A stretch of 64,000 bases of DNA from Rheinheimera faecalis (GCF_021290965.1 NZ_JAJOYT010000003.1:62001-126000), one strand, 5' to 3'; numbered from the stretch's first letter, positions 37,149-47,158 are shown. Translations and numbers: made by a program. The notes: generated by a model not told the origin, from the sequence alone.

Positions 37149-37772
37149 CTAAGTAGAGCTTTTTGCTAGTTTTTCCTTGGCAAACTGCTGATAACGGCTA
37201 TGTAGCTGCTGTATCTGCGGTTGAAGCTCAAAAACCGGTACTGTATTAAGCAGCACGTCGTCAGCCAGATGCAAACGCTCTGGCCGCGCTATTTGGCTTT
37301 GCAGGATGTTTTGTACTTGCTCGGCCGGTACCTGATCTCGCTGCATGGTGCGACTGAGTTGCAGCGCTTCAGGCACATCGACAACCAGCACGCGGTCTGT
37401 ATAGGTTTGTAGCTTATTTTCCAGCAACAAAGGGGCAATCAATAGCGCATAGCTTGATGTGCATTGCTGCAACTGCTGCAACAAGCGTTGGCGGATCAGG
37501 GGATGTAATAGTTGATTCAGCCACTGCTTTTCGGCTGCATCAGCAAAGATTTTGGCTCGCAATACTGCGCGGTCCAGTTGGCCATCTTGCTGCAAAATGC
37601 CAGCGCCAAAGTGTTCCACTATAGCTGCCAAGGCCGGTTCTCCCGGCATCACCACTTCACGCGCAACCAGATCGGCATCTACACTTTGCACGCCTAAGTC
37701 ATGAAATAAATTGGCGACAGTGGTTTTACCGCTGCCTATACCGCCGGTCAGACCTACTATATATCCGGACAT
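37149..37772 (-). CDS. coaE: Dephospho-CoA kinase CoaE
   Basis: A 207-residue kinase for the last step of coenzyme A synthesis. MSGYIVGLTGGIGSGKTTVANLF carries the Walker A loop (residues 8-16); DADLVAREVV and the LID region QLSRTMQRDQVP follow. The ATG at 37772 gives the family length. Lies between pilD and zapD; the short gap to pilD suggests a continuing transcript pilBCD-coaE-zapD, as in many gammaproteobacteria. Confidence 0.95.
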   Translation of the reverse strand: MSGYIVGLTGGIGSGKTTVANLFHDLGVQSVDADLVAREVVMPGEPALAAIVEHFGAGILQQDGQLDRAVLRAKIFADAAEKQWLNQLLHPLIRQRLLQQLQQCTSSYALLIAPLLLENKLQTYTDRVLVVDVPEALQLSRTMQRDQVPAEQVQNILQSQIARPERLHLADDVLLNTVPVFELQPQIQQLHSRYQQFAKEKLAKSST

Positions 37773-37794
37773 AACTCTAACTGCCTTGTGCTGA

Positions 37795-38676
37795 CTAAAG
37801 ACCCATAGTGCCCAGATACCAGGCAGTAATATCTTTGCCCCATAAAATCGCAATCCAGCCTGCAGCCGCTATATAGGGCCCAAAAGGAATAGGGGTTGCT
37901 TTGCCTTTGCCTTGAACCAGCAACATCAGCGAACCCAACACAGCACCTACCACGGAAGATAATAAAATAATCAGTGGCAATAATTGCCAGCCGAGCAGGG
38001 CACCAAAAATAGCCAGCAGTTTAAAGTCACCATAGCCCATGCCTTCTTTACCTGTGACCAGTTTAAATAACCAGAATACTGACCATAAACTTAAGTAACC
38101 TGCAGCAGCGCCTATCAATGCGTCGGTGGGGGACACAGTAAAGCCTGTGACGCTGAGTAATAAAGCAAACCAGAGTAATGGCTGAGTGATTTGGTCCGGC
38201 AACAACATTTTATCGATATCAATAAAAGACAAGGCAATCAGGCACCAGGTCACCACTAAATAAATCAGCGTCTGTTCTGTCACACCAAAATGCATAGCCA
38301 CCAGCAGAGACAATAAGCCTGTAAAGGCTTCAATAGCCGGATAACGCACACTGATAGGGGCTTTACAATAACGGCATTTGGCCTTTAACAGCAGCCAGCT
38401 GACTAGCGGAATATTATCCAAAGCAGATAGCTGATGCTGGCACTTAGGGCAATGTGAATGTGGTAAAGCCAGGTTAAATCTGGTTTTTGTTTGCTCAGCA
38501 TTTTGACTAAAGTACTGCTGATAATCCTGCTGCCAGGCCAATTCCATCATTTTAGGCAATCGATAAATCACCACATTGAGGAAACTACCGACTGCCAGAC
38601 TAAAAAGCGTCACTATGATATAAAAAGTAAGTACAGACTGTTCGAACACTTGCACCAGAGGAGAGAAAAAATCCAT
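37795..38676 (-). CDS. pilD: Type IV prepilin peptidase PilD
   Basis: A 293-residue polytopic aspartic protease that removes prepilin leader peptides and N-methylates the new N terminus. The N-terminal cytoplasmic domain has the tetracysteine zinc site (CPKCQHQL...CRYCKAPIS, about residues 73-105). Catalytic Asp residues are in FIDIDKMLLPDQ near 150 and GMGYGDFKLLA near 215. About eight membrane segments are visible. The ATG overlaps the pilC stop by one base (TAATG). It likely also serves any type II secretion pseudopilins. Confidence 0.96.
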   Translation of the reverse strand: MDFFSPLVQVFEQSVLTFYIIVTLFSLAVGSFLNVVIYRLPKMMELAWQQDYQQYFSQNAEQTKTRFNLALPHSHCPKCQHQLSALDNIPLVSWLLLKAKCRYCKAPISVRYPAIEAFTGLLSLLVAMHFGVTEQTLIYLVVTWCLIALSFIDIDKMLLPDQITQPLLWFALLLSVTGFTVSPTDALIGAAAGYLSLWSVFWLFKLVTGKEGMGYGDFKLLAIFGALLGWQLLPLIILLSSVVGAVLGSLMLLVQGKGKATPIPFGPYIAAAGWIAILWGKDITAWYLGTMGL

Positions 38677-39896
38677 TACACAATACTGCCCAGTTGGAAG
38701 ATCGGAAGATACATCGCAATAATAAGTCCGCCTATTAAGACACCTAACACCGCCATAATCAAGGGTTCAAGCAAGGCAGTTAAGCCATCTACCGCATCAT
38801 CTACTTCCTGCTCGTAAATAGTCGCGACCTTGGACAGCATACTGTCCAGTGCCCCAGACTCTTCACCTATCGCCACCATCTGGTTCACCATTTCAGGAAA
38901 AGACGCGGTATTTTTCATTGCCAGATGCATTTGATTACCCGCAGCCACTTCTTCGCGCACTGACAAAATAGCAGCCCGGTATTTCTCATTGCCTGCAGCT
39001 CCTGCTGCAGATTCCAAAGCTTCAATCAATGGCACACCGGCCGCAAAAGTGGTGGATAAAGTGCGAGCGTAACGAGCGACTGCCGCTTTATTTAAAATCA
39101 TACCGATAATCGGCAGTTTTAAAATGGCGTGGTCGGCAGCGACTTTAAAACTCTGATTGGATTTATAGGACTTAGACATGGCAACCACAACAGCTACTAC
39201 AACACCAAGCGCTATATACCAGTTGTTTTGCATAAACTCTGAGATACCCAGCACAAACAAGGTAAAAGCTGGCAGCTCTGCACCCATATTGCCAAAAATT
39301 TCAGCGAACTGTGGCACCACAAAAATCAACAAAATGGAGGTGACTATGCCCGCGACCACAATCACTGCTATGGGATAAAACATGGCTTTTTTAATTTTAG
39401 ATTTCAGCGCTTCGGCTTTTTCTTTGTAAATGGCTATACGGTCAAAAATTCTGTCCAGAGCACCAGACTGTTCACCGGATTTGACTAAATCACAATAGAG
39501 TTCGTCAAAATGCTCTTTATGCTCACGCAGGACTTCAGATAATGGCGTACCGCCTTGGACTTTGACGGATATTTTTGCCATCAATTGGCGTAAGGTTTCG
39601 TTACTTGCACCGCTGGCAATCAAATCAATACTTTGCACCAAAGGCACACCAGCGCCCAGCATAGTAGCTATTTGTCGGGTGACGACAGAAATATCCGAGG
39701 ATTTGATCGATGGCTGAGTAAAAGCCAGAGGTTTGCTTTTTTTCTTCACTGAAGAAGGAGTAAAGCCTTGTTGCCGAAGCAAAGCCTTGGCCTCAGCCAC
39801 AGAACCAGCCCTGATTTCACCGTTGCTGGTTTTGCCTCTTCTGTTAATGCCTTTCCACAGGAAGATATCCAGCTGCTTGAGTTTTACTTCGGCCAT
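38676..39896 (-). CDS. pilC: Type IV pilus inner-membrane platform protein PilC
   Basis: A 406-residue polytopic protein of the GspF/PilC family, with two repeats each containing a T2SSF domain (about residues 72-195 and 275-398). LVKSGEQSGALDRIF near 135 and VAIGEESGALDSMLSKVA near 335 are the matching signature in each half. Membrane segments lie near 175-200, 220-245 and 375-400. AAGGA precedes the ATG. It overlaps pilD and follows pilB by 31 bases. Confidence 0.96.
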   Translation of the reverse strand: MAEVKLKQLDIFLWKGINRRGKTSNGEIRAGSVAEAKALLRQQGFTPSSVKKKSKPLAFTQPSIKSSDISVVTRQIATMLGAGVPLVQSIDLIASGASNETLRQLMAKISVKVQGGTPLSEVLREHKEHFDELYCDLVKSGEQSGALDRIFDRIAIYKEKAEALKSKIKKAMFYPIAVIVVAGIVTSILLIFVVPQFAEIFGNMGAELPAFTLFVLGISEFMQNNWYIALGVVVAVVVAMSKSYKSNQSFKVAADHAILKLPIIGMILNKAAVARYARTLSTTFAAGVPLIEALESAAGAAGNEKYRAAILSVREEVAAGNQMHLAMKNTASFPEMVNQMVAIGEESGALDSMLSKVATIYEQEVDDAVDGLTALLEPLIMAVLGVLIGGLIIAMYLPIFQLGSIV

Positions 39897-39927
39897 GGTT
39901 CTGATCCTTGCTGCGCTTTGTAATAGC

Positions 39928-41625
39928 TTAGGCGTTGGTCACCCTATTCACTTCAGCCAGGCTGGTAAGGCCTGCAGCTGCTTTTTTTAACGCCGACTGG
40001 CGTAAGTTTGGGAATCCTTCCACTTGTGCCTGAGCGGCAATATCCAGCGAATTTGCTCCTGCCATAATCTTGGCTGCAATTTGGGCTGTAATAGGCATCA
40101 CTTCATAAATGCCCAAACGGCCTTTATAACCGCCAGTGCAATGATCACAACCTACAGGCTTAAACAGTTTGAGTTGGCTGAGCTGCGTGGCAGAAAAGCC
40201 TTGTTTTAACGCTTCCTGCTCAGGCAACTGTTCAGCAGCTTTGCAATGGTTGCATAAGCGCCGGGCCAGGCGCTGAGCGATAATCAGCGTGACTGAGCTT
40301 GCGACGTTATAGGCTGGCACACCCATATTCAGCAGGCGGGTTAAGGTTTCAGGTGCCGAGTTAGTGTGTAAGGTGCTTAACACCAAATGCCCGGTTTGAG
40401 CCGCTTTAATGGCGATTTCAGCCGTTTCAATATCCCTGATCTCACCTACCATAATGACATCAGGGTCTTGCCGTAAAAAAGCTTTTAACGCGGAAGGGAA
40501 GGTCAGGCCTGCTCTTGGATTGACCTGTACCTGATTAATACCTGGCAGGTTGATCTCCACCGGATCTTCAGCTGTGGATATATTGGTTTCTTCGGTATTG
40601 AGAATATTCAGCCCTGTGTACAAAGAGACGGTTTTACCTGAGCCTGTCGGGCCAGTGACCAGAATCATGCCTTGTGGTTGGGCTAAGGCGTCCAGATACA
40701 GCTGCTTTTGTTCTGCCTCGTAACCCAGAATATCAATACCTAGCATAGCGCTGTCGGAATCGAGGATCCGCATGACTATTTTTTCGCCCCACAAAGTAGG
40801 CAAAGTACTGACCCGAAAGTCGATCGACTTTTTCTGTGATAGTTTCAGTTTAATGCGGCCATCCTGAGGCACGCGTTTTTCGGCTATATCTAATCTGGAC
40901 ATCACCTTTAAACGGGCAGAAAGGCGGGTGGATAAAGCCACAGGCGGTGATGCGACTTCATGCAAAATACCGTCAATACGGAAACGGATACGGTAGCTTT
41001 TTTCGTAAGGCTCAAAATGCAGATCCGAAGCACCTTTACGAATAGCGTCGTGCAGCATTTTGTTGATAAAAGAAATAATAGGCTGATCTTCACTGTCAGA
41101 CCCCACAGCTTTGGTGTCTTCTTCTTCACCTCCGGCCAGACCCATTTTGGCCAAATCCCAATGCGTATCGGTAAAGCTGTCAGTGGCTGTGGTATCAAAG
41201 AGCTTGTCGATGGCTTTGTGCAGCTTATCAAACTCGACCACTATCATTTCGGCGTTCAGGCCGGTATTAAATTCAAAATCTTCTACAGAGGTCATATCCG
41301 TCGGGTCAACGACAGCAAGAAACAGCGTTTTGTGTCTTTTGCTCAGCGGCAGGATGTGGTGTTTGCGAATCAGTTTTTCGTTACGAAGCTGCTCCGGGAT
41401 GGCATTGATATCAAAAAAGTCTAAATCCAAAGCGCTATGTAAGGTGAAAGAGGCTGCGGCTTCTGCCAGTATTTTTGATTGAATCAGTTTTTCGCCAATC
41501 AGCAAATCGGCAATGGTCTGATACTGATGACTTTTTTCCTGCAACAGTTTGGCGGTGATCTGCGGGTCAACCAGATTCGCCTGATGCAAACGTTTGAGTA
41601 AAATTGAGCTTGGGTTTAATGCCAT
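39928..41625 (-). CDS. pilB: Type IV pilus extension ATPase PilB
   Basis: A 565-residue hexameric ATPase that powers pilus assembly. An N-terminal MshEN/T2SSE_N domain (about 1-150) precedes the motor domain. Walker A is [15 protein letters not shown] near 325; the Asp box, Walker [15 protein letters not shown] near 393, the His box and the tetracysteine zinc motif (CNHC near 456, CDHC about 40 residues later) are all intact. AGAGGA precedes the ATG. A terminator separates it from pilA, so pilB may rely on read-through or its own promoter. Confidence 0.97.
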   Translation of the reverse strand: MALNPSSILLKRLHQANLVDPQITAKLLQEKSHQYQTIADLLIGEKLIQSKILAEAAASFTLHSALDLDFFDINAIPEQLRNEKLIRKHHILPLSKRHKTLFLAVVDPTDMTSVEDFEFNTGLNAEMIVVEFDKLHKAIDKLFDTTATDSFTDTHWDLAKMGLAGGEEEDTKAVGSDSEDQPIISFINKMLHDAIRKGASDLHFEPYEKSYRIRFRIDGILHEVASPPVALSTRLSARLKVMSRLDIAEKRVPQDGRIKLKLSQKKSIDFRVSTLPTLWGEKIVMRILDSDSAMLGIDILGYEAEQKQLYLDALAQPQGMILVTGPTGSGKTVSLYTGLNILNTEETNISTAEDPVEINLPGINQVQVNPRAGLTFPSALKAFLRQDPDVIMVGEIRDIETAEIAIKAAQTGHLVLSTLHTNSAPETLTRLLNMGVPAYNVASSVTLIIAQRLARRLCNHCKAAEQLPEQEALKQGFSATQLSQLKLFKPVGCDHCTGGYKGRLGIYEVMPITAQIAAKIMAGANSLDIAAQAQVEGFPNLRQSALKKAAAGLTSLAEVNRVTNA

Positions 41626-41671
41626 ACAGATCCTCTATGGTAAAGCTGGCCCTGTGTGGTTTCAGCGGGAT

Positions 41672-41694
41672 AAAAACGGCTCCGAAGAGCCGTT
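41672..41694 (-). terminator. Terminator between pilA and pilB
   Basis: On the minus strand AACGGCTC pairs with GAGCCGTT around TTCG, followed by TTTTTA. A stable UUCG-type tetraloop. It would limit transcription into pilBCD and keep pilin mRNA in excess. Confidence 0.88.
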
Positions 41695-41714
41695 GTCCGT
41701 GCAGATAGCCAGAA

Positions 41715-42089
41715 TTAAATACCACAGCCTTTGATCGGAACAGCGCCAGTACCAGTCAGAGCACAAGTCCAGGTAATGTTTTCGCCGGCAGCGGCCGGGG
41801 CTGCTGGTGTCATGGTCGCAGTAATACCATCATAAGTCAGTGCAAGCACTCCATTACCCGTACAATCCGGGATAGCTGTACCAGCGGTGTCGGTACAACC
41901 TAAAGTACCGCTGGTGGCATAAGCTTCAGCCACTTTAATTTTTTGACCACCTAAGGATGCGACTGCATTTGAACCTTTAGCTTTGGCTGTGTAGTCCTGA
42001 TATGCAGGTAAAGCAATAGCAGCTAATATACCGATGATGGCAACAACTATCATTAATTCAATAAGGGTAAAACCTTGATTACGTTTCAT
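41715..42089 (-). CDS. pilA: Type IV major pilin PilA
   Basis: A 124-residue type IVa pilin. The leader MKRNQG is cut before [27 protein letters not shown], with Glu5 of the mature protein present. Four C-terminal cysteines (near 79, 87, 114 and 122) can form disulphides, including the usual C-terminal D-loop pair. GGAGATGTTCC precedes the ATG; an earlier in-frame start at 42116 would lengthen the leader unusually. The transcript ends at the hairpin at 41672-41694. Confidence 0.95.
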   Translation of the reverse strand: MKRNQGFTLIELMIVVAIIGILAAIALPAYQDYTAKAKGSNAVASLGGQKIKVAEAYATSGTLGCTDTAGTAIPDCTGNGVLALTYDGITATMTPAAPAAAGENITWTCALTGTGAVPIKGCGI

Positions 42090-42283
42090 GGAACATCTCC
42101 TGATTGGTTTGCCCACTTTTGGGGCTACTTAATTCTGGTTAATATTTGTTATTAAGCAAGCTTTGGCCTGATGTTTAATTGTAGTTGCAAACAAAGCGGG
42201 TCGAAAAAGTGAATGGTGAGTTAAATTACTGATTTTTAAAGCGCATTTTCCGCTGGCATTCTACAGTGTTCAGTAGGCTCTGT

Positions 42284-42934
42284 TTAGAACAGCGCTACTT
42301 TATGTAAAAACTCAGCACCTGAATCGGATAAAAGCCATAACAAAAAGCAGCTGTTACCATAAATCACAAAACGGAATTCACGTTGAAAGGGCATCTTATG
42401 TACTTTATGGTGCAAACGTTTTTGTGCAACCAGAGCACCAGGCCAACCTCCGATTAAGCTGAACATTTGTAGACTCTCTTCAGGTAAGCGACTGCTTTGT
42501 CCACTGGCGGCCAGTTTTTTATCGATTTGATACAGCCAGTACGTAAAGAGACTGGCTTCGAGATAAAACAGAGGCACCGTCAAAGCAAAAGAGCCAGCCA
42601 ATAAAGACAGTAACAGCAGGGCAAAAAACAAATAGCGGAAACACCAGGCTTGCTGCTGGATCTGATAAAAGTTTGGTCCTGTTGCTTTGGCTGGCTTTGT
42701 CGGCGCTAGGGTACTTTCTTCAAGTTGCAGCGACAGAGCATAAGAGCGTTGTTGTTTGTCAAAACCCAGCTGGAAGCTCAGTCTGTCACCTTGCTGTGGA
42801 CGCCTTGCCGGTGGCTGCGTGAAGTCGCGGATATGAAAAAACACCCGCTCTGAAGTATCGGTTGTAATAAAACCAAAACCTTTGTCGTCACGCCAGTAGC
42901 TGACAGTGCCTTGCAATAGAGAGACAGGATTCAT
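42284..42934 (-). CDS. Cold-shock domain plus DUF1294 membrane protein
   Basis: A 216-residue fusion. Residues about 5-70 form a cold-shock (OB-fold) domain with the RNA-binding pattern GFGFITTDTSERVFFHI. Two or three membrane segments follow (about 100-145), and the C-terminal DUF1294 domain has SLIGGWPGALVAQKRLHHKVHK and a final hydrophobic helix. Such fusions are common in gammaproteobacteria but their role is not established. The ATG at 42934 was chosen; a GTG three codons earlier is possible, and neither has a good ribosome site. It is separate from pilA by 194 bases. Confidence 0.87.
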   Translation of the reverse strand: MNPVSLLQGTVSYWRDDKGFGFITTDTSERVFFHIRDFTQPPARRPQQGDRLSFQLGFDKQQRSYALSLQLEESTLAPTKPAKATGPNFYQIQQQAWCFRYLFFALLLLSLLAGSFALTVPLFYLEASLFTYWLYQIDKKLAASGQSSRLPEESLQMFSLIGGWPGALVAQKRLHHKVHKMPFQREFRFVIYGNSCFLLWLLSDSGAEFLHKVALF

Positions 42935-43012
42935 AGCGATCACAGCGGTGCGGGAACACTAGATAAAGTGTATCAGCCTTTTATCAGTTTGCTGGTCGCT
43001 GCGACGAATGAC

Positions 43013-43040
43013 AGCAGATGAGGCCAAAGTCTCATCTGCT
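43013..43040 (-). terminator. Hairpin after nadC
   Basis: AGCAGATGAG (43013-43022) and CTCATCTGCT (43031-43040) form a perfect 10-bp stem with an 8-base loop, starting 10 bases after the nadC stop on the minus strand. No T-run follows, so termination is uncertain; mRNA 3' end protection is an alternative. Confidence 0.5.
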
Positions 43041-43049
43041 AATTTCGAT

Positions 43050-43925
<876 letters not shown>

Positions 43926-43967
43926 TTATAGTTCCGCAGTTGTCACAGGCTAAAAGCCTATTAAAAA

Positions 43968-44486
43968 TTAGCGTTGGATTAGTTTCAGCTCATCCTGTTG
44001 TTGGCTGAATTCTAATTGTTTTAGGGCACTCATGCCTAACAAAATATCTGTGCCATGTAAGCCTGGTGTGATACTGGCGCGTATGTCGGTGAGCATAATA
44101 TCACCCAGTTGCAGGCTGTTCAGTTTGCTGTCGTACGCAGCGGCTGGTCCATTGGCCGTGCTGACCTGATAACGCTGGCCTTTGGCCATGCCCAGCTTTT
44201 GTGCGGCCTGCTCTGATACAGCGACTACTGTAGCCCCTGTATCGAGCATAAACTCCATAGGTACGCCGTTAAACAAGGCGGTACCCACATAGTGGCCGGC
44301 TTTGTTACGTTTGAGCACTGTGACTTTTTCACCGCTACTACCAATCTGACTTTGCAGCTGCTGATTGGGGTTTATTTGTAACGAAATCTGATCTTCAAAA
44401 AACCAGTACAGTAGCCCAAGCAACAGCAGCCAACTGATCCAGCTAAATAATCGACCTAATTTAGTTGTATTGTCAGATGCTTGCAT
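43968..44486 (-). CDS. Retropepsin-like aspartic protease, membrane-anchored
   Basis: A 172-residue protein with an N-terminal membrane segment (about residues 12-30) and a periplasmic retropepsin-type (clan AA) domain. The active-site motif is FMLDTGATVVAVS (about 79-91), and the C-terminal ILLGMSALKQLEF is the usual hydrophobic-hydrophobic-Gly partner. It is a single-domain enzyme that would work as a dimer. Substrate unknown. It is divergent from ampD, whose start region it closely approaches. Confidence 0.87.
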   Translation of the reverse strand: MQASDNTTKLGRLFSWISWLLLLGLLYWFFEDQISLQINPNQQLQSQIGSSGEKVTVLKRNKAGHYVGTALFNGVPMEFMLDTGATVVAVSEQAAQKLGMAKGQRYQVSTANGPAAAYDSKLNSLQLGDIMLTDIRASITPGLHGTDILLGMSALKQLEFSQQQDELKLIQR

Positions 44487-44563
44487 TCCAAAGTCTCAGG
44501 GTTGACAATAAAGGCTCCAGCTTAACCGAGCATGAAGCGCTTTTGCAAAACAGGATCCGTAGG

Positions 44564-45112
44564 GTGAATCAAGATCAGGTTTCCTTAGAACTTGAACAGC
44601 GCACAAGTCCACATTGGAACTTGAGACCAGATATCGCTGATATCAGCCTGTTGGTGATCCATTGCATCAGTTTGCCTGCGGGCCAGTTTGGCAACAGCTA
44701 CATCGATGATTTATTTATGGGTGTTTTGGATACAAAGGCCGATCACAGTTTTGCTGATTTAGCTGGCGTACGGGTATCGGCGCATTGTGTTATTTTCAGA
44801 AACGGTTTGGTCCGGCAGTATGTACCTTTTCACTATAGAGCCTGGCATGCCGGTGTATCGGAATTTAACGGGCGGCAAAACTGTAACGATTTTTCGATAG
44901 GAATAGAATTAGAGGGTACTGAACATTTGCCTTATACAGAGGCGCAGTACCAAAGTCTGGTGCTATTAACCAGACAACTGATGCAAGACTTTCCGGCTAT
45001 CAGCCTGGATCGTATTGTGGGACATCAGCAGATTGCGCCGGGTCGGAAAACCGATCCTGGTCCGTCGTTTGACTGGGACCGTTATCAATCTGCGTTAAAG
45101 GAGAATGGATAA
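44564..45112 (+). CDS. ampD: 1,6-anhydro-MurNAc-L-alanine amidase AmpD
   Basis: A 182-residue cytoplasmic zinc amidase that recycles anhydro-muropeptides and thereby keeps AmpC induction low. VIHCISLPAGQFG near 31-43 carries the first zinc His; AWHAGVSEFNGRQNCNDFSIGIELEG near 94 and GHQQIAPGRKTDPGPSFDW near 154 hold the remaining ligands and Lys/Asp. The GTG at 44564 has AGGA eight bases upstream and gives the E. coli length and zinc His spacing. Longer frames back to 44465 would overlap the divergent protease gene. Next to ampE with no gap. Confidence 0.93.
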   Translation: MNQDQVSLELEQRTSPHWNLRPDIADISLLVIHCISLPAGQFGNSYIDDLFMGVLDTKADHSFADLAGVRVSAHCVIFRNGLVRQYVPFHYRAWHAGVSEFNGRQNCNDFSIGIELEGTEHLPYTEAQYQSLVLLTRQLMQDFPAISLDRIVGHQQIAPGRKTDPGPSFDWDRYQSALKENG

Positions 45113-46000
45113 ATGACCTTGATCAGTATGCTTATCGCCTTAATTATTGAACGGCTGGCGGTTCGCAGTGAGGCATGGCAGTTTTTGTTTTATGCCAAAA
45201 AGTACCTGTCTGTTAGTCAAAGCTCAGGTTTGTCCAAATTAGTCAGCGAAAGCAAAGGCCAATACCTCTGGGTGCTGTTGCCTGGCATTGTATATGCGTT
45301 GGTGCTGTGGTTAATCGGCAGTAGCCTGGTGACTTTAGTGCTGAACACGCTGGTATTGCTGGTGTGTATTGGTTGCTGGCATTACCGCCAGTTATACAAA
45401 CAGTATTTAAATGCCAGTGAAAGAGCGGATAACGAAGCTGCCTTTTTAACTATGCAGCAATTAAGCGCGGACGTGGGTTTAACCGATGCTGATTTAAGTT
45501 ATGGCCAACGTCTGGTCTGGTTGAACTTTCGTTATTACGCCGCAGTATTGTTCTGGTTTGCTATTTTAGGTGGTGCCGGGGCTATTACTTACGCTTTATT
45601 GCGCCAGATGAATGAACCTGCCAGCTGGGATAAACCGGTAAAACTGGCTGAAGAAGGTGATGAAACTGCTGAATTTGTTGAAGCCACACCTGATATTCCT
45701 GCTGTCTTCCAGCAACTGATGTTTTGGGCTGACTGGGTGCCGGCACGTTTATTTGGTGTAGGTTTAGCTTTGGTGGGGCATTTCTCCCGTGCTTCTGCTG
45801 CGTTGTTAGCCTTTTTAGGCGACTTCTCAACACCTGCAGATAAAGTGGTGACCACAGTAGCCAAAGCCGCTGAGCCTTTGCCTGATGATGCCTATAACTG
45901 TGCAGAAGAAACCGCTTGTATGGTGCAGTTAGCTAAACGTAATGTGCTGTTTTTTCTCGCTTTAGTCGCAGTGCTGACACTGTCAGGCTGGCTGGGTTAA
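45113..46000 (+). CDS. ampE: Inner-membrane protein AmpE
   Basis: A 295-residue polytopic membrane protein with about four membrane segments (near residues 1-15, 55-85, 140-165 and 272-295). MTLISMLIALIIERL and the QRLVWLNFRYYAAVLFWFAILGGAGAITYAL stretch match the AmpE/CobD-like family. It is encoded directly after ampD with no gap, as in E. coli, and takes part in beta-lactamase induction signalling in ways not well defined. A strong terminator follows. Confidence 0.92.
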   Translation: MTLISMLIALIIERLAVRSEAWQFLFYAKKYLSVSQSSGLSKLVSESKGQYLWVLLPGIVYALVLWLIGSSLVTLVLNTLVLLVCIGCWHYRQLYKQYLNASERADNEAAFLTMQQLSADVGLTDADLSYGQRLVWLNFRYYAAVLFWFAILGGAGAITYALLRQMNEPASWDKPVKLAEEGDETAEFVEATPDIPAVFQQLMFWADWVPARLFGVGLALVGHFSRASAALLAFLGDFSTPADKVVTTVAKAAEPLPDDAYNCAEETACMVQLAKRNVLFFLALVAVLTLSGWLG

Positions 46001-46016
46001 ACAGAACAAATATAAG

Positions 46017-46040
46017 AAAGCAGCTTCGGCTGCTTTTTTT
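46017..46040 (+). terminator. Terminator of ampDE
   Basis: AAAGCAGC (46017-46024), loop TTCG, GCTGCTTT (46029-46036) and a T-run to 46040. The T-run runs directly into the first unit of the 51-bp tandem repeat. Confidence 0.93.
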
Positions 46041-46165
46041 ATGTCCATGGAAGGACGGTATGTCGCAACTGTAGGGAACAATGTTGCGACGATGTCCATG
46101 GAAGGACGGTATGTCGCAACTGTAGGGAACAGTGTTGCGACGATGTCCATGGAAGGACGGTATGT
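46041..46165. repeat. 51-bp tandem repeat, 2.4 copies
   Basis: Units start at 46041, 46092 and 46143, each with ATGTCCATGGAAGGACGG; units 1 and 2 are identical but for one base, and unit 3 stops after 23 bases. Each full unit contains GTCGCAAC and GTTGCGAC as an inverted pair (46062-46069 with 46083-46090), plus GTCC...GGAC. The first 14 bases recur almost exactly at 63987-64000, again directly after a terminator. Confidence 0.9.
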
Positions 46166-46396
46166 ATTCATTATCAATGGTCAGACCAATTTTCTTGCTG
46201 TATTTTCCTCTCTTCATTTTTGAGCTATTGCTCTAATTATTTGCCCGCTTTGGTCGCATAATTCCGCAGTTTAATTTACAGTTTGATTCCTTTCTGCTAA
46301 GTTATGCCGCACTAAATTGAATTGGTAAGACCAATTTACAAGTGGTCAACTTGAAATAGCCAAAACAATAACCAAAGACTTAACATCAAGGTGGAA
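46166..46396. promoter_or_regulatory. pdhR upstream region with two PdhR-type operators
   Basis: The region lacks genes. The perfect palindrome AATTGGTAAGACCAATT lies at 46320-46336 and matches the PdhR consensus ATTGGTnnnACCAAT. A second, weaker copy, ATGGTCAGACCAAT, is at 46177-46190. A half-like TGGTCAA follows at about 46343. Two sites upstream of pdhR suggest autoregulation and control of the aceEF-lpd genes by pyruvate, as known for E. coli PdhR. Confidence 0.85.
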
Positions 46397-47158
46397 ATGT
46401 CCAGTCTGAGAATCAAACCAGCCAAATTGTCCGACCAAATAGTCCAGCAACTGGAACATATGCTGCTGGAAGGTACTTTTACGCCCGGACAAAAGTTACC
46501 GCCTGAACGTGAACTTGCGCTGCAATTTGATGTCTCCCGTCCATCCTTACGTGAAGCGATTCAGAAGCTCGAAGCCAAAGGTTTAGTCAATCGCCGTCAG
46601 GGTGGTGGCACTTATGTTTGTGAAAATCTGGCTGTGGGTTTAACCGATCCGCTATTTGCTCTGATTGGTCGTCACCCGGAGTCGCAATTTGATCTATTGG
46701 AGTTTCGTCACGCTTTAGAAGGCATTTGCGCTTATTACGCAGCATTGCGTGGTACACAAGCTGACTACGACTTGATTAAACAACGTTACGAAGAAATTTG
46801 TGCTGCTCAGCAGCAACAGGATTTAGACGCTGAAGCGCGGTCTGTTGGCCAGTTTTATTCGGCGGTTGCAGAGGCATCGCATAATGTGGTGCTTTTGCAT
46901 TTGGTGCGCGGCTTAACGCCGCTGGTAGAGCAAAACATCAAGTTAAACCTTGAAGTTTTGCGGGAAAAAGAAGGCATAGTGAGCCAGCTGAATTCGCACA
47001 GGCATCGCCTGATGCAAGCGGTGATCAATGGCGAGCCGGAGCAAGCCCGGCAAGCCAGCAACAGCCATTTAGCCTTTATCGAAGAGGCATTGCTGGAAGC
47101 TGACCGGGAGCGCTCACGCATTGAACGCTCGCTCAGACGTTCACAACAGAGCGAATGA
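46397..47158 (+). CDS. pdhR: Pyruvate dehydrogenase repressor PdhR (GntR/FadR family)
   Basis: A 253-residue GntR-type regulator. The N-terminal winged helix (about residues 8-75) has KLPPERELALQFDVSRPSLREAIQKLEAKG, and the C-terminal FCD ligand domain begins near 88 with LLEFRHALEGICAYYAA. In E. coli it represses aceEF-lpd and is released by pyruvate. AAGGTGGA precedes the ATG at 46397; an in-frame GTG six bases earlier would sit on the ribosome site. Directly upstream of aceE and preceded by PdhR-type palindromes. FadR or LldR are less likely because of the neighbours. Confidence 0.93.
   Translation: MSSLRIKPAKLSDQIVQQLEHMLLEGTFTPGQKLPPERELALQFDVSRPSLREAIQKLEAKGLVNRRQGGGTYVCENLAVGLTDPLFALIGRHPESQFDLLEFRHALEGICAYYAALRGTQADYDLIKQRYEEICAAQQQQDLDAEARSVGQFYSAVAEASHNVVLLHLVRGLTPLVEQNIKLNLEVLREKEGIVSQLNSHRHRLMQAVINGEPEQARQASNSHLAFIEEALLEADRERSRIERSLRRSQQSE

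Noticed and set aside
42090-42283. Sigma-54 promoter upstream of pilA (AGGCCAAAGCTTGC on the minus strand)
   Set aside because: GG-to-GC spacing is nine instead of ten and the -24 element is poor.
46041-46165. Possible CRISPR array
   Set aside because: Units are contiguous 51-bp copies without unique spacers, only 2.4 copies, and no cas genes nearby.
46041-46223. Frame made of MSMEGRYVATVGN repeats over the 51-bp tandem repeat
   Set aside because: Exists because the unit is a multiple of three; no ribosome site and it continues into the PdhR operator region.
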